From Corticicoccus populi (lineage in GTDB: Bacteria; Bacillota; Bacilli; Staphylococcales; Salinicoccaceae), in contig NZ_JBHUOQ010000004.1 in assembly GCF_042686195.1 (NCBI RefSeq), positions 533,130 to 597,129 on the forward strand: a stretch of 64,000 bases of DNA. Direction: 5' to 3'. The notes beneath the pieces are model-generated. The model searched no databases and had not been told where the DNA came from. It saw only the letters and a list, made by a program, of their open reading frames with translations. This document shows, piece after piece, positions 26,069-34,836 of this stretch. Made by a program: the position numbers and the translations under genes. Every line of letters begins with the position of its first letter. Within the stretch, counting starts at the first letter, position 1.

Positions 26069-26202
26069 ATTTTAATCATCTGAGCAGGTCGTTGTTTTAA
26101 TGTATTCAAGATTCTGCTGAATAAAGTTATTACAATTTTTAAGTTAGCTGTCATTTTTTACAAAAATTAAAAATAAAGAAATAAAATTTTAGTACCCGCT
26201 GG

Positions 26203-26285
26203 TTGACAGAGAACCCGTCGGTCACTTACAATATAGTTCTGACTTCATAGATGACTTTGTAGTTCTTTGATGACTACCTAGTCAT
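26203..26285 (+). promoter_or_regulatory. Promoter and operator of the TetR-MFS unit
   Basis: A strong promoter TTGACA (26203-26208)-N18-TACAAT (26227-26232). Just downstream is a perfect inverted repeat ATGACT-ACCT-AGTCAT (26270-26285), and further TGACT copies lie at 26239 and 26252. This is a likely autoregulatory TetR site. Confidence 0.7.
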
Positions 26286-26321
26286 AATGGAAATAAAATT
26301 TTACTTTGGAGAGGTGAAGAG

Positions 26322-27206
26322 ATGGATAAAAGAGAAGAGATTATGCAGGCTGCGATTCATTTGTTTTCTGAAAAAGGATATGCATCGACATCCGTTCAGG
26401 AGATTGCACACGAATGTAAAATTTCAAAAGGCACATTGTATAACTTCTTTGATTCCAAGGAAGCACTGTTAATTGAAGTGATTCAGTATAACTACAAGAA
26501 GATGCTCAGACAGGCTGAAAACTTGAATCTGGATGATACACTGCCGAAGAAAGAAAAGCTGGTTCAAAAAATTGTCGTGCAGTTTGTCGGTATCCGTGAA
26601 AACAAAGATTATATGCATATGCTGCTCAGTGCGCTCCCGCCTCATGACAATCCTGAAATTTTATTAATGATGAAACGAAATCAGTTTACGATGATGAACT
26701 GGTATAAAGAATGTCTGATTGAAGCCTACGGCAGTAAAGTGAAGCCGTATATCTGGGATTTGGCATTAATGCTTCAGGGGATTATGAAAGAATATGCCAC
26801 GCTGATATTCCGTGATCAGAAAGATATGTCGTTTGAAGATGTGGCCAGATTTATCGTCGCTCGTTTCGATACGATTGTAGAAGGACCAGCGGATATTAAG
26901 CCTGTTCTGACGACAGAGGAAATGGAAGAATACATCTCATTTAAGACAGAGATAAAATCCAGGTCGCCTGAAGAGCAGATGCTTGATTTACTTGATGAAT
27001 TACGGAGGAAAGCGCCGGGAACAGAAGCTTCTTTAGAGCATGAAGAATACGTATCAGCAGTGAACGCGCTTGAGCAAGAGCTCGAGAAAGAGACTCCGAA
27101 GCTGTTTTTAATCAAGGCTTTATTCCTGTATTTAAACGCGCTTGATATTAACCGCGGGCTGATGAAGCAGCTTGAGAAGCTGCTTAAAGCAATGAAGAGA
27201 TTATAA
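26322..27206 (+). CDS. TetR/AcrR family regulator of the downstream efflux pump
   Basis: 294 residues, longer than the usual 190-220 because of an added C-terminal helical domain (about 195-294, rich in Glu and Leu). The TetR helix-turn-helix is complete (EIMQAAIHLFSEKGYASTSV, then IAHECKISKGTLYNFFDSKEAL). Ribosome site GGAGAGGTGAAG before ATG. The efflux gene starts 31 bases after its stop, so the regulator and pump share one transcript whose leader carries an inverted repeat. Confidence 0.9.
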   Translation: MDKREEIMQAAIHLFSEKGYASTSVQEIAHECKISKGTLYNFFDSKEALLIEVIQYNYKKMLRQAENLNLDDTLPKKEKLVQKIVVQFVGIRENKDYMHMLLSALPPHDNPEILLMMKRNQFTMMNWYKECLIEAYGSKVKPYIWDLALMLQGIMKEYATLIFRDQKDMSFEDVARFIVARFDTIVEGPADIKPVLTTEEMEEYISFKTEIKSRSPEEQMLDLLDELRRKAPGTEASLEHEEYVSAVNALEQELEKETPKLFLIKALFLYLNALDINRGLMKQLEKLLKAMKRL

Positions 27207-27237
27207 GTAAAAGAATTTAGGAGATGAAACAAGCAGT

Positions 27238-28725
27238 ATGAACGATTCAATGCAGAATATAAAAAAAGGACCAATACTTACAGTATTGATACTGGGTGCA
27301 TTTGTATCAATGTTAAATCAGACATTGATGAATGTTGCCCTGCCTTCAATTATGGAGGATTTATCAATTGGAGAAAGTACAGCACAATGGATTACGACAG
27401 GATTTATGCTTGTTAACGGGGTGTTAATTCCTGTTACAGCTTTTTTAATGGAAAGATTTTCGACCAGACAGCTGTTTATCGCAGCAATGGGACTATTCGC
27501 ACTTGGTACGCTGATATGCGGCATAGCACCGGATTTCCCGATATTAATGACCGGACGTGTGATTCAGGCAGCGGGTGCAGGTATTATGATGCCGCTTCTG
27601 ACAACAGTGGTACTCGCTTTATTCCCTGTTGAAAAACGCGGGGGTGCTATGGGACTGATTGGTGTGGCGATTATTTTCGCACCAGCAGTCGGACCGACAC
27701 TTTCAGGGTTTGTTGTTGAGCATTATACATGGAGAATGTTGTTCCACATTATTCTTCCAATCGCAGTATTAAGCCTGGTACTCGGTATTTTCTTCCTGAA
27801 AAACGTTACAAAACAAACTTTCCCTAAAATCGATGTGATTGCAGTAATGTTATCTACACTAGGCTTCGGCGGTATTTTATACGGCTTCAGTACGGCGGGA
27901 TCAAACGGCTGGAGTGACGTCACTGTAGTGACCGGTTTAATCGTCGGTTTTGTCAGTCTGGCATTGTTTGTCGTCCGTGAACTTCGTGCGCAACGTCCGA
28001 TGCTCGACTTCCGGGTATTTAAAAGCGGCATTTTCTCACTGACAACTGTGATTAATATTGCGGTGACTGTCGCAATGTTTGCGCCGATGCTTTTAATACC
28101 GCTGTATTTACAGAATGTTCTGGGTGTATCACCGATGAACTCCGGTTTAATGTTGATGCCGGGTGCGATTATTATGGGTATTATGTCACCTGTTACAGGT
28201 AAAATATTCGATAAAATTGGAGCAAGACCACTTGCGATTGTCGGACTTTTAATTACGGTGATTACAACGTATTTATTTACACAGCTTACAGATACAACAA
28301 GTTACTCTTACCTGATTACGATTTACACCATCCGTATGTTCGGTATGTCCATGATTATGATGCCGATTATGACAGCAGGTTTAAACCAGCTGCCGCAGAG
28401 TCTGCATCCGCATGGAACGGCGATGGTGAATACGGTCAGAGCAGTTGCGGGTGCTATCGGTACTGCACTGCTTGTCACTTTAATGACAAATGATGCGAGA
28501 AACAGTATTGAAGGCATCATTGTTGAACACCAGTTCAATCCTGAAAATCAGGCGGATATGGTGCATGCGATGAATCTTGCACAGGTGGAAGGGATTAACC
28601 ATGCATTTATGGTTTCCACAATCTTTGCGGTCGTCGCACTCATCTTGTCCTTCTTCCTGAAACGCGGCATCAAATCAGATGATGACAACGTTTCTGAAGA
28701 AACATTCCAATCCAGTAATGCTTAG
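27238..28725 (+). CDS. DHA2 family drug:H+ antiporter (EmrB/QacA type)
   Basis: 495 residues with about fourteen helices, as expected for DHA2. Motifs: SMLNQTLMNVALPSIMEDL in helix 1, ITTGFMLVNGVLIPVTAF in helix 2, GRVIQAAGAGIMMPL in helix 4 and the antiporter motif C region GLIGVAIIFAPAVGPTLSG (about 140-158). It resembles LmrB/MdtP-type pumps. It exports toxic compounds using the proton gradient. Co-transcribed with the upstream TetR gene and closed by a terminator. The drug range is unknown. Confidence 0.9.
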   Translation: MNDSMQNIKKGPILTVLILGAFVSMLNQTLMNVALPSIMEDLSIGESTAQWITTGFMLVNGVLIPVTAFLMERFSTRQLFIAAMGLFALGTLICGIAPDFPILMTGRVIQAAGAGIMMPLLTTVVLALFPVEKRGGAMGLIGVAIIFAPAVGPTLSGFVVEHYTWRMLFHIILPIAVLSLVLGIFFLKNVTKQTFPKIDVIAVMLSTLGFGGILYGFSTAGSNGWSDVTVVTGLIVGFVSLALFVVRELRAQRPMLDFRVFKSGIFSLTTVINIAVTVAMFAPMLLIPLYLQNVLGVSPMNSGLMLMPGAIIMGIMSPVTGKIFDKIGARPLAIVGLLITVITTYLFTQLTDTTSYSYLITIYTIRMFGMSMIMMPIMTAGLNQLPQSLHPHGTAMVNTVRAVAGAIGTALLVTLMTNDARNSIEGIIVEHQFNPENQADMVHAMNLAQVEGINHAFMVSTIFAVVALILSFFLKRGIKSDDDNVSEETFQSSNA

Positions 28726-28729
28726 AATA

Positions 28730-28770
28730 AAAGGCCTTCTGTACCGTTTGAGTGCAGAGGCCTTTATTTT
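28730..28770 (+). terminator. Terminator after DHA2 gene
   Basis: AAAGGCCT / AGGCCTTT outer stem with a second CTG/CAG pairing, then ATTTTT. Confidence 0.85.
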
Positions 28771-28821
28771 TCATCTCATACGACCAGGGTGTTTAAGATT
28801 TCTTAAAATTCAATAAATAAT

Positions 28822-28850
28822 TTGAGTACGGGATTTCATAATGTTAAAAT
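28822..28850 (+). promoter_or_regulatory. Promoter of M20 amidohydrolase gene
   Basis: TTGAGT (28822-28827), 17-base spacer, TAAAAT (28845-28850); the start codon is at 28879 with GGGGGG in between. Confidence 0.6.
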
Positions 28851-28878
28851 ACATATGAAATTTACTGGGGGGAATTTG

Positions 28879-30075
28879 ATGAGTCTGCAGGAAAAATTAT
28901 TTGAAAAACTGGAAGCAAAAGCATCACAGATGGTTGAAACACGACGTTATCTTCATGAGAATCCTGAGTTATCGTTTAAGGAAGAAAATACAGCGAAACT
29001 AATTGAAGATTTCTATAAAGACAAGGATGTTAAAGTGACTTCCAATGTCGGCAACGGTTATGGTATTATCGTTGAAATTAACGGCCGTGGTCCGGGGAGA
29101 ACTATTGGTCTCCGTGCGGATTTTGATGCACTGCCGATACAGGAGGAAGCGGATGTACCGTTTAAATCTAAAAACGATGGTGTGATGCATGCCTGCGGCC
29201 ATGATATGCATACGTCATACCTGCTCACACTCGGAGAAGCACTGATTGAGCTGAAAGATGAGTGGTCAGGCACAGTGAAACTGATTCATCAGCATGCAGA
29301 AGAAGTGCCGCCGGGCGGTGCCAAAAGTATCGTGGAGTCAGGTATTCTTGATGACCTCGATGAAGTTTATGGTATTCACGTATTCCCGATGCTTGATACA
29401 GGAACTATCGGTCTGATTGAAGGGAATGCGATGGCGGGACGTTCTAATTTTGATCTGACAATTCAGGGAAGAGGCGGGCACGGTGCAGTGCCTCAGTCAA
29501 CAAGAGATGCGCTTGTAGCGGGGGCGTACTTTATTACGGAAGCACAGACAATAGTATCCCGCCGGATGAATCCGATGGACAGTGTGGTTGTCTCTGTGAC
29601 AGCCTTTGATGCACCGGGCGGCTATAATGTCATCCAGGATAAAGTGGTGCTGCGCGGAACAGTCCGCTATCTGGAAGAGGAGAATAAAGTGCCTGCGTAT
29701 GATGCGATGTCGGATATTGTTGCAGGTATTGAGCGGTCATTCGGAGTTGAGTGCAGTCTGGATTATGTATATGATTATCCGGTCACATACAATCATCCGA
29801 AAGAAACGAGACATGTGGAAGAAATACTGGAAAAGAGCAGAGGCACATATTTTAATGAAATCGTGCATTCAAAACCTTCCAGCGGCTCGGAAGACTTTTC
29901 TTATTATCTTGAGAAGGCGCCGGGAACATTTATCAATGTCGGCACCAAACCTGAAGGGGTGACGGAACCCTATCCGAACCATCATCCGAAGTTTGATGTG
30001 AATGAAGAGTCACTCATGATTTGTGCGAAGGCACTTGGTGAAGTGGTACTCGACCGTCTGGGCAGTGGAAAATAG
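28879..30075 (+). CDS. M20 family amidohydrolase (N-acyl-amino-acid/hippurate hydrolase type)
   Basis: 398 residues from ATG 28879, with GGGGGGAA upstream. M20D markers: LRADFDALPIQEE (about 75-87), MHACGHDMHTSYL (about 102-114) giving the metal Cys/His/Asp set, QHAEEVPPGGAKSIVESG (about 138-155) with the catalytic Glu, GRGGHGAVPQ (about 198-207), and the C-terminal SSGSEDFSYYLE with a metal ligand. It cleaves acyl groups from amino acids or small conjugates in the cytosol. A related gene lies at 50688-51863. Single-gene unit; substrate unknown. Confidence 0.9.
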   Translation: MSLQEKLFEKLEAKASQMVETRRYLHENPELSFKEENTAKLIEDFYKDKDVKVTSNVGNGYGIIVEINGRGPGRTIGLRADFDALPIQEEADVPFKSKNDGVMHACGHDMHTSYLLTLGEALIELKDEWSGTVKLIHQHAEEVPPGGAKSIVESGILDDLDEVYGIHVFPMLDTGTIGLIEGNAMAGRSNFDLTIQGRGGHGAVPQSTRDALVAGAYFITEAQTIVSRRMNPMDSVVVSVTAFDAPGGYNVIQDKVVLRGTVRYLEEENKVPAYDAMSDIVAGIERSFGVECSLDYVYDYPVTYNHPKETRHVEEILEKSRGTYFNEIVHSKPSSGSEDFSYYLEKAPGTFINVGTKPEGVTEPYPNHHPKFDVNEESLMICAKALGEVVLDRLGSGK

Positions 30076-30158
30076 ATTCATGCGGTATTCTGAACGGGTC
30101 AAGCAGCAGGCCGGCATAACCTGTTGCATACGATGATTGATTTATCCCTATACAGACT

Positions 30159-30203
30159 AAAGAAGCAGAAATTCAGTTTTACATGAATTTCTGCTTCTTT
30201 TTA
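30159..30203. terminator. Bidirectional terminator between M20 gene and opuC operon
   Basis: AAGAAGCAGAAATTCA with its exact complement (about 30160-30175 / 30184-30199) and an 8-nt loop, followed by TTT on the plus strand and a T-containing tract on the minus strand. Confidence 0.85.
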
Positions 30204-30248
30204 AATATGAATCATTTAGAATCTGTCGGAATAAAATACCCCGGTATA

Positions 30249-30944
30249 TTAATTAATCGTCTGGGCCTCAGGGTCTGTTTCGCTGACTGATTTCTTTTTA
30301 TTTGTCGGATCAAGTTTTCGTTCGATAAGTCTCAATCCGATGTCAATAATGATGGCGATAATCGCAATTGGAACCGCGCCTGCGAGTATGAACACAGTGC
30401 CGTCGGATGCATTAATACCCCGGATGATGACATCAGATAATGTAGAGGCTCCGATAAATGAGCCGACCGCAACAACCCCGATCGCAACAACCAGTGCGAT
30501 TCTGAGTCCGCCGATAATAACAGACAGTGCAAGCGGCAGTTCAATCATCCGGAGGACCTGATTTCTTGTCATACCCATACTTTTGCCGGCATCTTTAATA
30601 TTACCGTCGACACTGACAATACCGGTATAAGTGTTTTTAATAATCGGCAGCAGTGCATAAAAGAATACTGCAACAACAACGGTAGTGTTGCCGAGTCCCA
30701 TGACAAGCATCAAAATAGCAAGCATGGCAATGACAGGAATCGTCTGGATAATGTTAGTCAAAGTAATCACGAGACCTGAAATTTTTGAAAATCTTGCGAT
30801 GAGAATACCGACAGGTATTCCGATGATTGAAGCAAACAGCACGCCGTATACGGACATCAGAAGGTGATCAAAGAATAATCCGAGCAGGTAATTGCCGTTT
30901 ACAGTGAAATAATTGAAAAAATCGACTAGTGTATTTCCACTCAT
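30249..30944 (-). CDS. opuCD: Osmoprotectant ABC transporter permease OpuCD
   Basis: 231 residues, five or six helices, with the permease EAA-type loop KDAGKSMGMTRNQVLRMIELPLA (about 120 on) that docks on the ATPase. It is the last gene of the four-gene opuC unit; its ATG overlaps the stop of the binding-protein gene by one base (TAATG). OpuC imports carnitine, choline or glycine betaine under osmotic stress. The C-terminal 20 residues are polar and charged. Confidence 0.92.
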   Translation of the reverse strand: MSGNTLVDFFNYFTVNGNYLLGLFFDHLLMSVYGVLFASIIGIPVGILIARFSKISGLVITLTNIIQTIPVIAMLAILMLVMGLGNTTVVVAVFFYALLPIIKNTYTGIVSVDGNIKDAGKSMGMTRNQVLRMIELPLALSVIIGGLRIALVVAIGVVAVGSFIGASTLSDVIIRGINASDGTVFILAGAVPIAIIAIIIDIGLRLIERKLDPTNKKKSVSETDPEAQTIN

Positions 30945-31876
30945 TACTCATCCCCACTTTCTTCAAAGTAACTGTTTTCTTCTAAAAATTCTTCCGCAAC
31001 AACAGCAGGCTCCTTACCTTCACCGTCTGCTTCATAGTTGAGTTCCTGCATGGTTTCAGTCGATACTTTGCCTTCAAGTTTCTGCAAGATATCCCCGATT
31101 TCAGGGTGCTCTGCAAGAAGTTCGTCAGTTGCGAGCGGCGCAGCGTCATACGGCGGGAAGAACCGCTGATCATCTTCCAGTATGACAAGATTGTAGGCAG
31201 CGATACGACCGTCAGTGGTATAGCCGAGCGTTACATCCAGGCTGCCGCTCTCAAGTGCATCATAGACCAGGCCGATCTGCATTGCGCTGACAGAATCGAA
31301 TGAAAAGCCGTAATGTTCAACAAATGCAGGATAGCCGTCACCTTCACGATTCAGCCATGAGCTGTCGACACCGAGGTGCAGTTCGTCCTGATATTCTTCA
31401 AGATCTGACACTGTTTCAAGGTTATATTCTTCTGCGACTTCTTCTGTCACCATGAAGGCATATGAATTTTCAAAACCAAATGAATTGAAATAAGTCTGAT
31501 CAAACTCCTCCTGGAAAAGGTCCTGTGCAACAGTCATGGCTTCTTCAGGGTCCAGAACCGGTTCATGGTTAAGCGGTCCGGTCATCTCAGTTCCCGAGTA
31601 ACGGATGGCGGACAGGTTCGCATCCCCGTTCACCACGGCATTATGCTGGAGTGTTGAAGCACCAAGGTTGTTGATGATGGTCGGATTGATTTCACCGTCT
31701 GTATCATGTTCAATCATCAGTCGTACCATATGCGCCATAATTTGTGATTCACTTGTATTCAATGATGTGATTCTTACCGGGTCGTCAGAACCTCCGCCGA
31801 GTCCCGGCAGGCCGCATCCAGAAAGTACCAGGAGGGCTGTAAACATCACGATGAATAATTTTTTAAATGATTTCAT
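30944..31876 (-). CDS. opuCC: Osmoprotectant ABC transporter substrate-binding lipoprotein OpuCC
   Basis: 310 residues with a signal peptide and lipobox LSGC (Cys21), so it is anchored outside the membrane. The OpuAC-type binding fold is seen in RITSLNTSESQIMAHMVRLM, TIINNLGASTLQHNAV and ATDELLAEHPEIGDIL; the VTLGYTTDGRIAAYNLVILEDD segment is typical of choline/betaine-binding OpuBC/OpuCC proteins. It lies between the two permease genes, the standard opuC order. Ligand specificity among betaine, carnitine and choline is not determined. Confidence 0.92.
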   Translation of the reverse strand: MKSFKKLFIVMFTALLVLSGCGLPGLGGGSDDPVRITSLNTSESQIMAHMVRLMIEHDTDGEINPTIINNLGASTLQHNAVVNGDANLSAIRYSGTEMTGPLNHEPVLDPEEAMTVAQDLFQEEFDQTYFNSFGFENSYAFMVTEEVAEEYNLETVSDLEEYQDELHLGVDSSWLNREGDGYPAFVEHYGFSFDSVSAMQIGLVYDALESGSLDVTLGYTTDGRIAAYNLVILEDDQRFFPPYDAAPLATDELLAEHPEIGDILQKLEGKVSTETMQELNYEADGEGKEPAVVAEEFLEENSYFEESGDE

Positions 31877-31893
31877 TGTCTATTGTCCTCCTT

Positions 31894-32529
31894 TTATCTG
31901 GATACTTTTAATCCTTTAGGTATTGTCCATTTCTCAACAAATGAAAGGATAAAATCGGTAAGCAGTGCAAGAGCTGTAACGAGCACAGCTGCTGCGATAA
32001 TCATTGCCGGTTCATATAGATTGAGTCCGTTAAATACAAAGTCGCCGAGTCCGCCTGCCCCGATATAACTTGCGAGCGTCGCCCAGCTGATGACATAGAC
32101 GCTCGACAGTCTGATGCCGGACATAATTAACGGCAGTGCCAAAGGAAAATCGATGGAACGCATAACCTGAAACTTGGTCATCCCCATGCTTTTCCCGGCT
32201 TCCTTAACATCACTGTCAATATTCTGAACGCCGAGAATGGTGTTATTTAATATCGGCAGTAAAATGTAGATGGACAATGCAATAATAGCGGGTGTTTTTC
32301 CGACGCCGAATAAAGGAATCATCAGTGCAAGAATTGCCAGTGTCGGGACGGTCTGCAGTACGCCTGCAGTTGTCAGTACACCGCTGCTGAGCTTTTTATT
32401 TTTCGCGAGCAAGAGCCCGAGAGGTACAGCAATCAAAATACCGATGAAGAGTGAAATAATTGAGATGTAAAAATGTTCGAGTGTTTTATCAAACAATTCA
32501 CCGCCGTACTCATTTAAAAATTCCATCAT
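31894..32529 (-). CDS. opuCB: Osmoprotectant ABC transporter permease OpuCB
   Basis: 211 residues, five or six helices, with the coupling loop VKEAGKSMGMTKFQVMRSIDFPLA (about 112 on). Its start overlaps the stop of opuCA by four bases (ATGA), showing translational coupling. It pairs with OpuCD to form the membrane channel of the betaine/carnitine importer. Two adjacent ATG codons are possible starts (32529 or 32526). Confidence 0.92.
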   Translation of the reverse strand: MMEFLNEYGGELFDKTLEHFYISIISLFIGILIAVPLGLLLAKNKKLSSGVLTTAGVLQTVPTLAILALMIPLFGVGKTPAIIALSIYILLPILNNTILGVQNIDSDVKEAGKSMGMTKFQVMRSIDFPLALPLIMSGIRLSSVYVISWATLASYIGAGGLGDFVFNGLNLYEPAMIIAAAVLVTALALLTDFILSFVEKWTIPKGLKVSR

Positions 32530-33668
32530 TGGCTATCAACTCCTGCGGCTTCCTCTTCGCCCCAGATTGACTCATATACAATGTCCACAAGATTGGAACG
32601 GGTAATGAGTCCCTTGATCACGTTATTTTCATCAACGACAGGAATATTACGTATATTCCGTTTCAGAATGGTACGGACGGAGTCCTGAAGTTTGGTATCG
32701 AGACGGACGCGGTAAATATCACGTTCCATAATATCAATCAGTTCACTTCCGCTTCTTATTCCGTCCCGGATTTCTTCGATGTCCAGGTAACCGAGCAGCT
32801 TGTTGTCGGTATTGGTTACAAAAATCGTATCAATACGTTTTTCACGCATAAGTTTTACTGTGTTATTCAATGATTCATTCACATTGATGGTAATCGGCTG
32901 AATCATCGCATCTTCAACGGTGCGGATGTTCGGGCTGTCCTGGATGAGGCGGTTTTCACCGATGAAATCACGCACAAAGTCGTTTGCGGGATGCTTTAAT
33001 ATGTTGTCCGGCGTATCAAACTGAATGACTTTCCCTTTTGACATGATGCAGATTTTATCTGCAAGTTTGATAGCTTCATCCATATCATGTGTAACAAAGA
33101 TGAACGTCCGTCCGAGTTTCTGCTGCAGTTCTTTCACTAAATCCTGCAGGGTATCCCGTGTAATCGGGTCCAGTGCACCGAAAGGCTCATCCATTAAAAT
33201 GATATTCTGTTCGGCGGCAAGTGCGCGGACGACCCCGATTCTCTGCTGCTGTCCGCCGGAAAGTTCGGCCGGATAGCGGTCCAGATAGGATTCCGGCAGG
33301 TCGACGAGTTTAAGCAGTTCTTTTGCCTTCTCATTTTTCTTTTTCTCATCCCATTTGAGAAGTTTCGGCACGAGGACGATATTATCCCGTATTGTCATGT
33401 GAGGCAGAAGGCCGATCTGCTGCAGGACATAACCGATACTCCGTCTGAGTTCAACGGGGTTCATTCTGCTGATGTCTTTGCCGTCGATTTCAATCGTTCC
33501 TGAAGTCGGTTCAATCATTCTGTTCAGCATGCGGAGGGCGGTCGTTTTACCGCTGCCTGATGTTCCGATAAAGGCGACAAATTCCCCGTCTTTAACATCA
33601 ATTGTCATATCATCGACAGCTTTTGTGTTTCCCTGGTAGACTTTAGTCAATCCTTTAATCCTTAACAT
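32526..33668 (-). CDS. opuCA: Osmoprotectant ABC transporter ATP-binding protein OpuCA
   Basis: 380 residues. The ATPase domain has Walker A GTSGSGKTT (about 35), the signature LSGGQQQR (about 142) and Walker B IILMDEPFGALDP (about 160). A C-terminal pair of CBS domains (about 255-370, with IDTIFVTNTDNKLLGYLD and IRNIPVVDENNVIKGLIT) senses ionic strength in OpuA/OpuC systems. It is the first gene of opuCA-CB-CC-CD. Ribosome site AAAGGAGCAAC before ATG. Confidence 0.94.
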   Translation of the reverse strand: MLRIKGLTKVYQGNTKAVDDMTIDVKDGEFVAFIGTSGSGKTTALRMLNRMIEPTSGTIEIDGKDISRMNPVELRRSIGYVLQQIGLLPHMTIRDNIVLVPKLLKWDEKKKNEKAKELLKLVDLPESYLDRYPAELSGGQQQRIGVVRALAAEQNIILMDEPFGALDPITRDTLQDLVKELQQKLGRTFIFVTHDMDEAIKLADKICIMSKGKVIQFDTPDNILKHPANDFVRDFIGENRLIQDSPNIRTVEDAMIQPITINVNESLNNTVKLMREKRIDTIFVTNTDNKLLGYLDIEEIRDGIRSGSELIDIMERDIYRVRLDTKLQDSVRTILKRNIRNIPVVDENNVIKGLITRSNLVDIVYESIWGEEEAAGVDSQ

Positions 33669-33712
33669 AATGTTGCTCCTTTACGTTTTTTGTAAATTGT
33701 TACTACTGTCCT

Positions 33713-33740
33713 ATTATAACAAATATCGATGTAATTGAAA
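33713..33740 (-). promoter_or_regulatory. Promoter of opuC operon
   Basis: On the minus strand TTTCAA (33740-33735), 16-base spacer, TATAAT (33718-33713), about 45 bases before the opuCA start. Upstream, AGCGT-ATATAAA-ACGCT and GAAAGCGTTTT (around 33755-33775) form a cre-like element of doubtful quality. Confidence 0.6.
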
Positions 33741-33894
33741 CTGTGCTACAAAATGAGCGTATATAAAACGCTTTCCAATTGTTTTTCTGAAAAAATCCTT
33801 TATAATTCATATTAAATTTATTAATTATACTTAAGAAATAAAATTTCACTTAAATTATTTGTCTGTAAAATCATATTAAACCAGGAGGAATTAT

Positions 33895-34653
33895 ATGGCG
33901 CTGATTTCAATCAATCACCACACTAAAACACTCGGCAAACACCATTCTTTTAAAGTAATCCTGCCGGAGGAAGATGCACAGTATAACACCGGGAAAGAGG
34001 TTCCCCTGTTAAAGTCAGTAATGATTCTTCACGGTTTATCGAATGATGATACTGTGTACACGCGGTACACCAATATTGAACGATTTGCGAATGAAGCCCG
34101 TATCGCTGTCATTATGCCGAGTGCGGACCACAGCTTCTATCTGAACATGGCACATGGTCACAGTTATTATGATTATATTCTTGAAGTGCATGATTACGCC
34201 CGCCAGATTCTGCCGTTATCGAAAAAACGGGAGGATAATTTTATTGCGGGTCATTCCATGGGCGGATACGGTACGATTAAGGCTGCATTTACAGAAGGTG
34301 ACAGGTTTCAAAAAGCATGTTTTATGTCGAGTGCGGCAAATTTTCAAAATCTGCTGGATTATGACTGGTTTGACTTTTCGGGCAGTGCAATTATCGGTGA
34401 CCGTGAGAGTATAGAGGGCACAGAGTTTGATTTGAAGTTTCTTGTAAACCGGGCGCTCGCGGAAGAATATACTGTTCCGGAGCTTTATATGATGTGCGGT
34501 ACTGAAGATGTGCTTTATCCGGATAATCTGGAGTTCAAATCGTTTCTGGAAGAAAAGGGCATTCCTTTGAAGTATGAAGACGGCCCGGGTGATCATGACT
34601 GGGATTACTGGAATACAGGAATTGAAAAAGCGATTCAATGGTTCGTTGAATAA
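33895..34653 (+). CDS. Esterase of the tributyrin esterase/EstA (esterase D-like) family
   Basis: 252 residues, alpha/beta hydrolase. The nucleophile Ser is in AGHSMGGYG (about residue 119), the acid in MCGTEDVLYPDN (about 200), and the His in GPGDHDWDYW (about 228). The N-terminus HHTKTLGKHHSFKVILPEE and the central MILHGLSNDDTVY loop match the EstA/FrmB-like family, which hydrolyses short-chain esters in the cytosol; it is related to staphylococcal fluorophosphonate-binding hydrolases. Ribosome site CCAGGAGGAA before ATG. Single-gene unit, divergent from opuC. Confidence 0.88.
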   Translation: MALISINHHTKTLGKHHSFKVILPEEDAQYNTGKEVPLLKSVMILHGLSNDDTVYTRYTNIERFANEARIAVIMPSADHSFYLNMAHGHSYYDYILEVHDYARQILPLSKKREDNFIAGHSMGGYGTIKAAFTEGDRFQKACFMSSAANFQNLLDYDWFDFSGSAIIGDRESIEGTEFDLKFLVNRALAEEYTVPELYMMCGTEDVLYPDNLEFKSFLEEKGIPLKYEDGPGDHDWDYWNTGIEKAIQWFVE

Positions 34654-34668
34654 AAAATAAATGGCAGT

Positions 34669-34715
34669 AAAAACTCCCGTAAGTATCTTTCAGGATATTA
34701 CACGGGAGTTTTTTT
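34669..34715 (+). terminator. Terminator after esterase gene
   Basis: AAAAACTCCCGT / ACGGGAGTTTTT (34669-34680 with 34702-34713), inner imperfect pairing, T-run. Confidence 0.88.
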
Positions 34716-34836
34716 ATTGGCTGTGGAATCCATGGATGAAAAGACAGAATTGTGAAAAATCAATTTGAATATTTATATTTAATAGTGTATAAATAATATT
34801 TATATTGTTGATTACATATTAAAGGGATGAATTGAG

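Noticed and set aside
33755..33780. cre site before opuC
   Set aside because: GAAAGCGTTTT matches the core, but both flanks differ from consensus; too weak to call.
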